A stretch of 22,146 bases of DNA from an uncultured Lachnospiraceae bacterium (lineage in GTDB: Bacteria; Bacillota; Clostridia; Lachnospirales; Lachnospiraceae): assembly GCA_910588755.1 (NCBI GenBank), contig CAJUQZ010000070.1:1-22146 (forward strand), written 5' to 3'. A program made the translations under genes and the position numbers. The notes beneath the pieces were generated by a model that was given only the letters and a program-made list of their open reading frames with translations, searched no databases and was not told the DNA's origin. Below are positions 8,348 to 16,445 of this stretch, in pieces (the stretch's first letter is position 1; each line of letters begins with the position of its first letter).

Positions 8348-8815
8348 ATGTGTGAGGTGAACAGCTGCTGTGGAAATCTACCTGAACCAAATAAAATCGG
8401 CAAAATCATTCGGGAATTAAACAGTGCATTCAAAAAGAATTTTATTGCCTGTGGTACAGCGGCAGGGCTCGATGAGGTGACACTGATGCATGGCTGGATT
8501 ATGGGATATCTCGCCCACAATCAGGACAAGGCAATTTACCAGAAGACAATTGAATCGGATTTTGGTATCAAGAGATCTACCGTGACAACAATCCTGCAGC
8601 TTATGGAGAAGAAGGGCTATATCCGGCGCGAAGCCGTGGAGGGGGACGCCCGGTTGAAACGAATCTTTCTGACAGAGCAGGGTAAGGAGACCGCGGCCAG
8701 GACAAAGACGATGATTGCGCAGATAGACAGCAGTGTGATAAGGGGAATCGGGGAGGAGGAGCTGGAGGTTTTCTGCGGAGTGGCACGAAAGCTCCTGTCA
8801 AACATGCATCAATAG
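8348..8815 (+). CDS. MarR-family transcriptional regulator with Cys-rich N-terminus
   Basis: Winged-helix DNA-binding dimer, here probably a repressor of the exporter genes that follow 62 bases later. The helix-turn-helix is about residues 63-95, with recognition helix IKRSTVTTILQLMEKKG (74-90); the wing is VEGDARLKRIFLTEQG (97-112), both typical of MarR. 155 residues. ATG 8348 is chosen because GGGGAGGAGG (8328-8337) lies 10 bases upstream; the GTG at 8339 is only one base after that site. The N-terminus MCEVNSCCGN has cysteines at 2, 7 and 8, with C35 and C143 further on, unusual for such a small regulator and possibly a thiol or metal sensor (inference). The ligand is unknown. Confidence 0.88.
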   Translation: MCEVNSCCGNLPEPNKIGKIIRELNSAFKKNFIACGTAAGLDEVTLMHGWIMGYLAHNQDKAIYQKTIESDFGIKRSTVTTILQLMEKKGYIRREAVEGDARLKRIFLTEQGKETAARTKTMIAQIDSSVIRGIGEEELEVFCGVARKLLSNMHQ

Positions 8816-8877
8816 CCAGGGAAATCCAGGGCTTTTATTGATAGATCAAAAGAACATGGAAATGGAGGTTATTTTTT

Positions 8878-10266
8878 ATGCTAAAGGTATTAGGCGCACA
8901 AATCAAGGAATTTAAAAAAGATTCCATACTTACGCCTGTTTTCATGATCCTGGAAGTTATCATGGAAATGATCATTCCGCTGCTGATGGCATCAATCATT
9001 GATGACGGCGTGAATGCGGCAAACCTGAACCATATCTATAAGATTGGTGGTCTGATGATCGTGGTGGCGCTTGTCGGGTTGTGGGCAGGCCTTATGGGTG
9101 CAAAATACGGTGCGAGGGCATCGACGGGGTTTGCGAGGAATCTGAGGAAGGCGATGTTTGAGAATATCCAGACCTATTCTTTTGCAAACATTGACAAATA
9201 TTCTACATCAAGCCTGATCACAAGGCTGACAACGGACGTGACTAATATACAGAATGCATTCCAGATGATACTGCGCATGGCGATGCGCGCGCCAGCATCC
9301 ATGATCATCGCGATGGTCATGTCTTTTTCCATCAATGCGCGGCTTGCGAGCATTTATCTGGTGGCGGTTATATTCCTGGCGGTCTGCCTCTCCTTTATCA
9401 TGCCAAGGGCAAACAAGTATTTCCGGCAGGTATTTGAAAAATACGATGACTTGAACGCAAGCGTGCAGGAAAACGTATCGGCGATACGTGTTGTAAAGGC
9501 CTATGTGCGCGAGGACTATGAGAAGGACAAATTTGCAAAGGCAAACCAGAATATTTACAACATGTTTTTGCGGGCAGAGAAACTGGTCGTTATCAATATG
9601 CCGTTAATGATGGTTACTGTGTATGGCTGTATCCTGCTGATCTCGTGGCTTGGCGCGAAGATGATCGTCGTAGGCGGGCTAACGACGGGTGGAATGATGA
9701 GCTTGCTTGCATACTGCATGAATATCCTGATGAGTCTCATGATGGTTTCGATGATCTTTGTCATGCTCTCCATGAGTTACGCCAGCGCAAAGCGTATCGC
9801 GGAGGTATTGACAGAGCAGACAGACATAAAGAATCCACAGAACCCTGTCATGGAGGTAAAGGACGGGAGCATACGGTTTAACAATGTGTCATTTGCTTAC
9901 AATAAGGATAGCAAGCCTGTACTAAAGGACATCAATCTGGAGATTCATTCGGGTGAGACTATCGGTATCATCGGCGGCACAGGCAGCGCGAAATCGAGTC
10001 TGGTCAACCTGATCAGCCGTCTGTACGATGTGACTTCTGGTGAACTTATGGTCGGGGGACTTGATGTGCGCAAATATGACATGGAGACGCTTAGAAACCA
10101 GGTGGCGGTATCCGGGCATGTAAGCTTGCCTGTGCAGATGAGTTTATACAGAAAATGCCCGACAAATATAATACCTTTATCGAGCAGGGAGGCACGAATG
10201 TATCCGGCGGACAGAAGCAGAGGCTCTGTATCGCGAGGGCGCTGCTTAAAAAGCCAAAGATCCTGA
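8878..10266 (+). CDS. ABC exporter half-transporter, N-terminal fragment (TMD and Walker A)
   Basis: Carries the complete transmembrane domain of a multidrug-type (type IV) ABC exporter: hydrophobic segments near 17-42, 55-75, 135-152, 157-176, 240-262 and 275-300, with coupling-helix features such as QENVSAIRVVKAYVRE (197-212). The nucleotide-binding domain begins near 335 and has a non-canonical Walker A, GGTGSAKS (366-373), where A371 replaces the usual glycine. Native sequence ends at V411; residues 412-462 are out-of-frame translation. ATG 8878 follows GGAGGT (8864-8869). The N-terminal part is intact, but the product lacks signature, Walker B and switch loop, so it cannot be an active ATPase half. 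Confidence 0.75.
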   Translation: MLKVLGAQIKEFKKDSILTPVFMILEVIMEMIIPLLMASIIDDGVNAANLNHIYKIGGLMIVVALVGLWAGLMGAKYGARASTGFARNLRKAMFENIQTYSFANIDKYSTSSLITRLTTDVTNIQNAFQMILRMAMRAPASMIIAMVMSFSINARLASIYLVAVIFLAVCLSFIMPRANKYFRQVFEKYDDLNASVQENVSAIRVVKAYVREDYEKDKFAKANQNIYNMFLRAEKLVVINMPLMMVTVYGCILLISWLGAKMIVVGGLTTGGMMSLLAYCMNILMSLMMVSMIFVMLSMSYASAKRIAEVLTEQTDIKNPQNPVMEVKDGSIRFNNVSFAYNKDSKPVLKDINLEIHSGETIGIIGGTGSAKSSLVNLISRLYDVTSGELMVGGLDVRKYDMETLRNQVAVSGHVSLPVQMSLYRKCPTNIIPLSSREARMYPADRSRGSVSRGRCLKSQRS

Positions 10267-10541
10267 TACTCGATGACAGTACCAGCGCAGTGGACACCGC
10301 TACGGATGCCAGGATCAGGAGGGCATTTGCGGAGGAAATCCCAGATACGACAAAGCTGATTATCGCACAGCGGGTGAGCAGTGTACAGAACGCTGATCGC
10401 ATCATCGTCATGGACAACGGTCTTGTAACCGCGTTTGGAACACATGACGAGCTTCTTGAAAATAGTCCGATCTACCGTGAGGTGTACGAATCCCAGACCG
10501 GTGGAAATGCGGACTTTGACCAGAATGGAGGTGACAACTAA
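10155..10541 (+). CDS. ABC exporter half-transporter, C-terminal NBD fragment
   Basis: The rest of the same nucleotide-binding domain. Correct-frame sequence begins at 10116 (ACKLACADEFIQKMPDKYN); the ATG at 10155 is the first in-frame methionine but has no ribosome binding site, so independent translation is doubtful. It holds signature NVSGGQ (15-20), Walker B ILILDD in which D41 replaces the catalytic glutamate, D-loop SAVD and a switch-loop glutamine (IIAQR, Q72) in place of histidine. These changes mark the degenerate half of a heterodimeric exporter of the TM287/288 or BmrCD type. The stop overlaps the next start (TAATG). Confidence 0.6.
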   Translation: MPDKYNTFIEQGGTNVSGGQKQRLCIARALLKKPKILILDDSTSAVDTATDARIRRAFAEEIPDTTKLIIAQRVSSVQNADRIIVMDNGLVTAFGTHDELLENSPIYREVYESQTGGNADFDQNGGDN

Positions 10542-12445
10542 TGCCAGGACCAGGACATCACGCAAGGGGGCCAAGACCAAAGATTGAAAATCCGGGTAAG
10601 CTTTTCCGGAGACTGATGGGATATGTTCTCAAAAATTATACACCGCATGTAATCATCGTTGTCATATGTATCTTTATCGGGGTATTTGCCAATATTCAGG
10701 GTACCTTGTTTACGCAAACGCTGATTGACGAGTATATCCTGCCCCTGCTTGGAACGCAGAATCCAGATTTTTCAGGGCTTGCACACGCAATTTTACGAGT
10801 GGCAGGTTTTTATGCCATAGGTGTGCTTTCTTCCTATCTGTATAACAGAATCATGATCAATGTCAGCCAGGGCACGATGCGCAATATCAGAAATGATATG
10901 TTTAACAAGATGGAGGCGCTCCCGATCAAGTATTTTGACACGCACCCACACGGGGATATCATGTCGAGATACACCAACGATATCGACACACTAAGACAGA
11001 TGATTAGCCAGAGTATGCCACAGTTTTTAAACAGCGCAATTACGATTGTCAGCGTCTTTGTCAGCATGATTATTTTGAGTGTGCCGCTCACAGTCACGAC
11101 GCTGGTCATGGTTGCCCTCATGCTCTTTGTCACAAAGAAGGCGACAGGACTGTCAGGAAGGTATTTCGTGGCACAGCAGAAATCCATTGGTGCAGTGAAC
11201 GGATTTGTCGAGGAGATGATGGAGGGGCAGAAGGTTGTCAAGGTATTTTGCCACGAGGAGGAGAGTATGGCGCGTTTCAATGAGCTCAACGAGGAGCTGT
11301 TTGAGAGCGCTTACAACGCAAACCAGTTTGGTAACATGCTTGGGCCAATCAATGCGCAGCTTGGAAATTTGAGCTACGTGGTCTGTGCCATCGTGGGCGG
11401 CATTCTGGCGCTTGGAAATATCGGTGGACTGACGCTTGGTGGGCTTGCAAGCTTTTTGACCTTCAATAAGAGCTTTAACATGCCAATCAATCAGGTCAGC
11501 CAGCAGTTTAACTCGGTTGTTATGGCGCTAGCCGGAGCGGACCGCATTTTCAGAATGCTCGACGAACAGCCAGAGACAGACGAGGGTTATGTATCGCTGG
11601 TCAACGCGGAGGAGATTGGCGGTGAGATTCGGGAGACAGACAGGCACACGGGTATGTGGGCGTGGAAGCATTATCATAAAGCGAGCGACACTACCACCTA
11701 TCAGCGGCTTGAGGGCGGTGTTGTGTTTGACGATGTGGACTTTGGCTATACCGATGAAAAGATCGTGCTTCACAATATCAAGATGTTTGCAGAGCCGGGG
11801 CAAAAGATAGCGTTTGTAGGCTCCACCGGTGCAGGCAAGACGACAATCACCAATCTCATCAACCGTTTTTATGATATCCAGGACGGCAAGATACGCTATG
11901 ACAACATCAATGTCAACAAGATCAAGAAGGCAGATCTGCGCCGCTCGCTTGGCATCGTACTGCAGGATACACATTTGTTTACGGCTACTGTGATGGAAAA
12001 TATCCGCTATGGCAAGCTCGACGCCACGGACGAGGAGGTTATCGCGGCGGCAAAACTTGCCAATGCGCATGATTTTATTGAAAAACTTCCAGATGGCTAC
12101 AATACACTGCTGACGGGTGACGGCGCAAACTTAAGCCAGGGACAGAGGCAGCTGCTTGCTATTGCGAGAGCGGCGATTGCAGATCCGCCGGCGTTGATTC
12201 TCGACGAGGCGACGAGCTCCATTGACACACGTACAGAGAAGATCGTGCAGGACGGTATGGATAAGCTGATGAAGGGCAGGACGACATTTGTCATTGCCCA
12301 CAGGTTATCGACTGTCAAGAACAGTGACTGCATCATGGTACTCGAGCAGGGCCGGATTATAGAGCGCGGCACGCACGATGAACTGATCGCGGCGCAGGGC
12401 AAGTACTACCAGCTCTACACAGGAAACGCGATTGCAACAAACTGA
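10541..12445 (+). CDS. ABC exporter half-transporter, catalytically competent subunit
   Basis: Multidrug-type ABC exporter subunit of 634 residues. The transmembrane domain is about 25-330 (segments near 36-52, 86-104, 163-180, 183-198, 275-292). The ATPase domain is about 393-625: Walker A GSTGAGKT (427-434), Q475, Walker B LILDEA with catalytic E556, H587 in VIAHRLSTV. The signature is LSQGQ (531-535) rather than LSGGQ, which is the change expected in the partner of a degenerate subunit. An insertion of about 40 residues (350-392, rich in E, T and W) sits between the two domains. The start overlaps the previous stop, with GGAGGTGA at 10527-10534, so it stays translatable even though the upstream gene is broken. 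Drug or peptide substrate unknown. Confidence 0.93.
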   Translation: MPGPGHHARGPRPKIENPGKLFRRLMGYVLKNYTPHVIIVVICIFIGVFANIQGTLFTQTLIDEYILPLLGTQNPDFSGLAHAILRVAGFYAIGVLSSYLYNRIMINVSQGTMRNIRNDMFNKMEALPIKYFDTHPHGDIMSRYTNDIDTLRQMISQSMPQFLNSAITIVSVFVSMIILSVPLTVTTLVMVALMLFVTKKATGLSGRYFVAQQKSIGAVNGFVEEMMEGQKVVKVFCHEEESMARFNELNEELFESAYNANQFGNMLGPINAQLGNLSYVVCAIVGGILALGNIGGLTLGGLASFLTFNKSFNMPINQVSQQFNSVVMALAGADRIFRMLDEQPETDEGYVSLVNAEEIGGEIRETDRHTGMWAWKHYHKASDTTTYQRLEGGVVFDDVDFGYTDEKIVLHNIKMFAEPGQKIAFVGSTGAGKTTITNLINRFYDIQDGKIRYDNINVNKIKKADLRRSLGIVLQDTHLFTATVMENIRYGKLDATDEEVIAAAKLANAHDFIEKLPDGYNTLLTGDGANLSQGQRQLLAIARAAIADPPALILDEATSSIDTRTEKIVQDGMDKLMKGRTTFVIAHRLSTVKNSDCIMVLEQGRIIERGTHDELIAAQGKYYQLYTGNAIATN

Positions 12446-12472
12446 TGTTTTGAATTATAAACCAACAACTAG

Positions 12473-12514
12473 AAAACGGGCAGGGATCCAAAGAGGATTT
12501 TCCCTGCCCGTTTT
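12473..12514. terminator. Bidirectional intrinsic terminator
   Basis: A perfect 14-bp stem (AAAACGGGCAGGGA at 12473-12486, complement at 12501-12514) with a 14-nt loop. It ends in TTTT on both strands, between the convergent exporter operon and chemoreceptor gene, and so can stop transcription from both sides. Confidence 0.88.
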
Positions 12515-12555
12515 GATCGCTTTTCTGAATGAATCGTGTCTGTCCGATTATGCTT

Positions 12556-14334
12556 CTATAACTGGAACTTTCCAGTCGCATCGTTTAGCCTGCCAACGAT
12601 TCCATTGGCGTTTTGCAGGGAGGTGCTGACAGAGTCGGAGATCTGGACGACTTCTAGGACACGGTCTGCGATGTTTGCCGTTCCCTGGGCACTTTCCTGG
12701 GCGGCCTGTGCGATACCACTCAGGGAGTCAGAGATGTTGTTGATTGAGGCTAAGAGCTCCTCGGAGATCGCGCTAAAATCAGTGACGAGGGAATCGATCT
12801 CGCCGGCGTCCTCGTTGTAGTCGTTTGCGATGGTCTCAAACAGGTTGATGCTGTCCATGACCTCTGTGTCGATAAAGGATAGGAGGTGCTGTGCATCGTC
12901 TGCGAGAGTGCCTACAGAATTGTTGACCTGCTCTGTGACTTTCTGGATATTCTCAGTGCTGCTCTGTGATTGCTCTGCTAGCTTGCGGATCTCGTCGGCA
13001 ACGACAGCAAAGCCTTTGCCGGCTTCGCCAGCCCTGGCGGCCTCGATGCTGGCATTGAGTGACAGCAGGTTGGTCTGCGCAGTGATCTCCATAATGGATT
13101 CCGCAAGCGTTGAGATTTCGGAGACAATCTTTACCTTAGAGAGCGCCTCCTGTAAGCTGTGCTCGATGGAGCTCTTCTGCTGCATGAGGCTGTTCTTGCT
13201 CTCGCCTGCGGAGCTCTTGGCGCTGACAGCTTTTTTGTGAATCAGGTCTGCACGCCCGGCACCTTCCTGTGCGCGCTCTGCGATATTTCTTGCCGCGTAT
13301 TCAATCTCCTTTGTCATCTCGTTGATATTTCCGGCTGTGGCGGCGGTCACGTCCATAGACGCCGAAAGCTGTGTTGTGGTTGATGATACGTCCTCTACCT
13401 TTGTGTTCAAATGAGTCATGTTCTGTGAGATGCCGTTGACACTCTCTGTAGTCAGACTTGTCTCGTCCTTGACATCGTGGATCAGCCCTCCGATGTTGGT
13501 ACGCATCTTTTCTAGAATGTTAGAGAGCACACCAAAATCATCCCGGCGGCGCAGCGTCTTTTCAGAAATCTTTACAGAGAAATCCCCACTCGACATACTC
13601 CGGAGGATTGCACCAACTTCGTTTAAGGGTCTTGTGATATTAAAGATGGTTCCGACAAGAAAAAGTACGATCAGGATGGCAAATAAAATGCAGACTGTGA
13701 TGAAAAGCTGGATCTTCTGGTTCGTATATGCGTGCGCAGTCTCAGTGGATGCAGCAATCTGCGCATCAATGTTATCTATGTAATTTCCGGTGCCAACAAC
13801 CCAGTCAAACGGCTCAAAGTACTCTGTGTACGCCCTCTTTGGCATGGGATCGGTCCCGCCCTCTTTGGGATATTGATAGTCACAAAAATAACCGTCCCCG
13901 GCTACCGCACCCTGTATGAAGTCCTTTACCATCGCAAAACCGTTCACGTCCTTGGTCTCCATACGATTGGTGCCCTCGGTGTCATTTCCAAGCAGGACGA
14001 CATTTGTCCCATCGGACTGGTCGATCCAGAAGTACCCGTCAGAGCCATAGCGCAGTGCCCTGACCTTGTCCGCGGCAAGCTTCATGCCTTCTTCGCGGCT
14101 GTAAGTGCCTGCGTCGATATCCGCCTGGTAGGACGCAAGGAGTGTGATAACCTGTCCGACCTGCTGTCGGATGCTGTCATCGTAATCCCTGCGGATATTG
14201 TCCTCCTCCTCTTGCAGGATCCGCTCATCGATTGCCCTCATGCTGCTCACAGAAAATTCAATACTGAACAACATAAAGACGACAACCAAGACGCCAATAA
14301 TGGTCATTTTCAGTTTAACACTCAGATTTTTCAT
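12556..14334 (-). CDS. Methyl-accepting chemotaxis protein with sCache-type sensor
   Basis: Transmembrane chemoreceptor that signals to CheA/CheW. 592 residues: TM1 11-30, extracellular sCache_2-like domain about 45-190 (YGSDGYFWIDQSDG at 96-109, later WVVGTGNYID at 178-187), TM2 210-232, HAMP about 233-285, and the cytoplasmic hairpin with the highly conserved tip QTNLLSLNASIEAARAGEAG (420-439) running to KLAEQS (451-456). The start at 14334 has GGGAGAG 8 bases upstream; the open frame continues 26 codons further but without a ribosome binding site. No C-terminal CheR-docking pentapeptide is seen. No other chemotaxis gene is in the window, so this is a stand-alone receptor; sCache_2 proteins often bind small organic acids, but the ligand here is unknown. 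Confidence 0.93.
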   Translation of the reverse strand: MKNLSVKLKMTIIGVLVVVFMLFSIEFSVSSMRAIDERILQEEEDNIRRDYDDSIRQQVGQVITLLASYQADIDAGTYSREEGMKLAADKVRALRYGSDGYFWIDQSDGTNVVLLGNDTEGTNRMETKDVNGFAMVKDFIQGAVAGDGYFCDYQYPKEGGTDPMPKRAYTEYFEPFDWVVGTGNYIDNIDAQIAASTETAHAYTNQKIQLFITVCILFAILIVLFLVGTIFNITRPLNEVGAILRSMSSGDFSVKISEKTLRRRDDFGVLSNILEKMRTNIGGLIHDVKDETSLTTESVNGISQNMTHLNTKVEDVSSTTTQLSASMDVTAATAGNINEMTKEIEYAARNIAERAQEGAGRADLIHKKAVSAKSSAGESKNSLMQQKSSIEHSLQEALSKVKIVSEISTLAESIMEITAQTNLLSLNASIEAARAGEAGKGFAVVADEIRKLAEQSQSSTENIQKVTEQVNNSVGTLADDAQHLLSFIDTEVMDSINLFETIANDYNEDAGEIDSLVTDFSAISEELLASINNISDSLSGIAQAAQESAQGTANIADRVLEVVQISDSVSTSLQNANGIVGRLNDATGKFQL

Positions 14335-14424
14335 AAATACATCTCTCCCTTCTGAATGTATTATAGCACTATAAATGAGTGTGGTAAAGCGTAAAATGTG
14401 TATTTTGCACAAATACAGCCCGAA

Positions 14425-14453
14425 AATATCCGAAAAACAATGCTATATGTCAA
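14425..14453 (-). promoter_or_regulatory. Possible promoter of the chemoreceptor gene
   Basis: On the minus strand TTGACA (14453-14448), a 17-base spacer and GATATT (14430-14425). The -35 is perfect and the -10 weak. I saw no good SigD-type (TAAA...GCCGATAA) site, which many motility genes use. Confidence 0.4.
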
Positions 14454-14460
14454 GATCTTT

Positions 14461-14566
14461 TTGGATAAAAATTGGTTAAAAAATAAAATTTTACGCGGAT
14501 TTGTTGCTATATTTGGTCAAAACTGATAAGATGAATATAAGGAATGATAGATCATTTTTTATCCAA
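14461..14566. repeat. 11-bp inverted repeat flanking the tetR promoter
   Basis: TTGGATAAAAA (14461-14471) and its complement TTTTTATCCAA (14556-14566), 84 bases apart. The arms bracket the tetR promoter in the divergent tetR/chemoreceptor gap. They could be paired operator half-sites; the composition is AT-rich, so chance is possible. Confidence 0.35.
14513..14541 (+). promoter_or_regulatory. Likely tetR promoter
   Basis: TTGGTC (14513-14518), a 17-base spacer and TATAAG (14536-14541). Two mismatches in the -35 and one in the -10. Confidence 0.5.
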
Positions 14567-14606
14567 TATTTACAAAGGATTTTATGAGAAGAATGGGGTG
14601 ATGAAT

Positions 14607-15191
14607 ATGGCATTTTCGAAAGGAAAGCGAATTGAGGACGAGACAAGCAAACGGATTGTTGACCTTGCAGTCAATATTGGCTGCCGGGAGGGAGCGGACG
14701 CGCTGACTGTCACGAGGCTTTGCAGGGAGCTGAACTGTGACCGGAGAGTGATCTACAACCGGTTCCGTGATATTGACGAAATCAACATGATCGTGGCACA
14801 GCGGTGCAATGAGGAGCTGATGGCAAAAGCACGGGAGGCTGTGAACCCACAATTGTCATTTTATGACAGGCTTGCCGCGCTGCTTCGGGCCGCGTTTGCG
14901 TATATCTACGAAAAAAATGCACATTTTCAGCACTATACTGCGCTCTACAAAGTCACGGACGAAGGTGTGGAGAATGCGGTTCTTCAGGCGCTAACAGAGC
15001 TGATCCGAGAGGGAAAAAAGACAGGCGATGTGCGCGCAGAAACAGACAGCAATAAGGCCGCAGCGAATATCTGGATTATCACAACAGGAATCAGCGGCAT
15101 GCTGGCGGCAAACACAAACTATAAATATCAGGATGGGCTGGATACGATGCTGTATGGTGTTGGAGCAGTTTTGGCGTATATGAAACCGTAG
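14607..15191 (+). CDS. TetR/AcrR-family transcriptional regulator
   Basis: One-component DNA-binding regulator. The N-terminal helix-turn-helix is about residues 12-60, with LTVTRLCRELNCDRRVIYNR (33-52) ending in a basic recognition helix and then FRDIDEIN; the remaining helical domain would bind a ligand and dimerise. 194 residues, typical. ATG 14607 is preferred because GGGGTGAT (14595-14602) is well placed; in-frame ATGs at 14601 and 14544 have no usable site. Divergent from the chemoreceptor and upstream of an aldo/keto reductase, its most plausible target besides itself. Glycine often precedes such a recognition helix; here N43-C44 stands there. The effector is unknown. Confidence 0.88.
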   Translation: MAFSKGKRIEDETSKRIVDLAVNIGCREGADALTVTRLCRELNCDRRVIYNRFRDIDEINMIVAQRCNEELMAKAREAVNPQLSFYDRLAALLRAAFAYIYEKNAHFQHYTALYKVTDEGVENAVLQALTELIREGKKTGDVRAETDSNKAAANIWIITTGISGMLAANTNYKYQDGLDTMLYGVGAVLAYMKP

Positions 15192-15202
15192 GGCCAGAGA
15201 GG

Positions 15203-15232
15203 GACAGCTTTCAGGCATGGGCTGTCTTTTTT
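15203..15232 (+). terminator. Intrinsic terminator after tetR
   Basis: GACAGC (15203-15208), a 12-nt loop and GCTGTC (15221-15226), followed by six T. The 6-bp stem is modest, so readthrough into the reductase gene is possible. Confidence 0.55.
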
Positions 15233-15280
15233 CGCAGACAAGCAACATGAATAATATGAAGGAAACAGGAGGAAAGAACT

Positions 15281-16315
15281 ATGGTGACTGTAAAGCTCGG
15301 AAATACGGGAATCATTGCAAACAAAAACGGATTTGGTGCGCTTCCGATCCAGCGCATTGACGTGGACAGTGCGGTAAAACTGATTCATATGGCACTCGAC
15401 GGCGGTGTGAATTTCTTTGACACGGCGCGGGCGTACAGCGACAGTGAGAAGAAGCTTGGCATCGCGCTGGAAAACGTTGACCGGAGCAGGTATTATCTTG
15501 CGACAAAGACCGCGGCGAAGACCGGTGAGCAGGTTCTGGAGGATCTGGAGACATCGCTTGACTTGTTAAAGACAGACTTCATAGATATCTACCAGCTCCA
15601 CTGCGCGCCGAAATGCTTCCGCCCGGGCGATGAGGACGGAGTCTATGACGCAGTTGCCAGGGCCAAGAAGGAAGGAAAAATCAGACATATCGGAATCACC
15701 GCCCATCTGCTGAATGTGGCGGAGGAGGCGATTGAAAGCGGCCTGTACGAGACGCTGCAGTTTCCGTTTGCGTACATTTCCTCCGAGAAGGAGATTGCGC
15801 TTGTGAGAAAGTGTGAGGAGGCGGGAATGGGGTTTCTTGGCATGAAGGGACTTGCGGGCGGCCTGCTCACAAACGCAAAGCTCTGCTACTGGTTTGCCTG
15901 CCAGCATGAGGCTGTGCTGCCGCTGTGGGGCGTACAGCGAACGTCCGAGCTGGCGGAGTTTTTGTCCTTTCAGGAGAACGCGCCCGAAATGGACGAGGAG
16001 ATGCAGGCGGTATATGAGCGGGATTTAAAAGAGCTTGCAGGGGATTTCTGCCGCGGCTGTGGCTACTGTATGCCATGCCCAAAGGGAATCCAGATCAACA
16101 ACTGCGCGCGGATTTCGCAGCTTTTGCGCCGTTCACCGTCGGCAAACTGGCTGGGCGAGGAGTGGCAGGCGCAGATGGCCAAGATCAAAGAATGCATCCA
16201 CTGTGGGCAGTGTGCTTCCCGGTGTCCTTATGGACTCGACACGCCAAAGCTTTTAGAGAAGAATCTCGAGGATTATGAAAATGTGCTGGCGGGGAGAGTC
16301 TGTGTGAATGAATAA
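15281..16315 (+). CDS. Aldo/keto reductase with C-terminal double [4Fe-4S] ferredoxin-like domain
   Basis: NAD(P)H-dependent oxidoreductase barrel fused to an iron-sulfur tail. Barrel about 1-250 with the AKR tetrad: D47 (FFDTARAY), Y52, K76 (LATKTA) and H107 (YQLHC). The tail has two cysteine clusters: C257/C260/C263/C266 (CRGCGYCMPCP) and C305/C308/C311/C315 (CIHCGQCASRCP), each able to hold one [4Fe-4S]. 344 residues, normal for this clostridial subfamily. ATG 15281 has AGGAGG (15268-15273) 7 bases upstream. The clusters suggest electron exchange with ferredoxin or flavoprotein partners in an anaerobe (inference). It follows tetR but is separated from it by a weak terminator. Substrate unknown. 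Confidence 0.92.
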   Translation: MVTVKLGNTGIIANKNGFGALPIQRIDVDSAVKLIHMALDGGVNFFDTARAYSDSEKKLGIALENVDRSRYYLATKTAAKTGEQVLEDLETSLDLLKTDFIDIYQLHCAPKCFRPGDEDGVYDAVARAKKEGKIRHIGITAHLLNVAEEAIESGLYETLQFPFAYISSEKEIALVRKCEEAGMGFLGMKGLAGGLLTNAKLCYWFACQHEAVLPLWGVQRTSELAEFLSFQENAPEMDEEMQAVYERDLKELAGDFCRGCGYCMPCPKGIQINNCARISQLLRRSPSANWLGEEWQAQMAKIKECIHCGQCASRCPYGLDTPKLLEKNLEDYENVLAGRVCVNE

Positions 16316-16344
16316 TCAGGGATATTTATAAACGGATTGTTCAA

Positions 16345-16373
16345 TAGACACACATATAGATGTATGCTATATT
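16345..16373 (+). promoter_or_regulatory. Extended -10 promoter of the GH13 gene
   Basis: TAGACA (16345-16350), a 17-base spacer and TATATT (16368-16373), preceded by TGC, an extended -10. Both boxes have one mismatch. The start codon is 72 bases downstream. Confidence 0.65.
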
Positions 16374-16445
16374 GGTTTCAGGAGCAGTTACTGAAGAAAT
16401 GGCTTGAACAGATTGCATAGTAAATGGAAAGGAAAAGGTACAAAT

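Larger units (their letters stand above)
8878..10541 (+). pseudogene. Disrupted ABC exporter half-transporter (deletion and frameshift)
   Basis: One half-transporter gene split into two frames. The first frame reads normally to V411 (ending 10110). The second reads correctly from an alanine codon at 10116. Aligned with the neighbouring half-transporter, about 30 residues (the Q-loop to the start of the helical subdomain) are missing between them and only 5 bases remain, implying a deletion of about 85 bases. The missing residues exclude a simple ribosomal frameshift. The reading frame is otherwise undamaged, so this is a recent lesion or an assembly error. Confidence 0.8.

Noticed and set aside
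10105..10160. Programmed -1 frameshift in the exporter gene
   Set aside because: No slippery heptamer is seen, and about 30 conserved residues would still be missing after a shift.
9945..10580. 211-codon minus-strand frame opposite the exporter
   Set aside because: It lies entirely over coding sequence of two real genes, with no start signal or recognisable domain.
13732..14355. 207-codon plus-strand frame opposite the chemoreceptor
   Set aside because: Shadow of the chemoreceptor sensor domain; no ribosome binding site or family motif.
16404..16445. TTG start for the GH13 gene
   Set aside because: No ribosome binding site before it and the added residues are not family-like; ATG 16446 is well placed.
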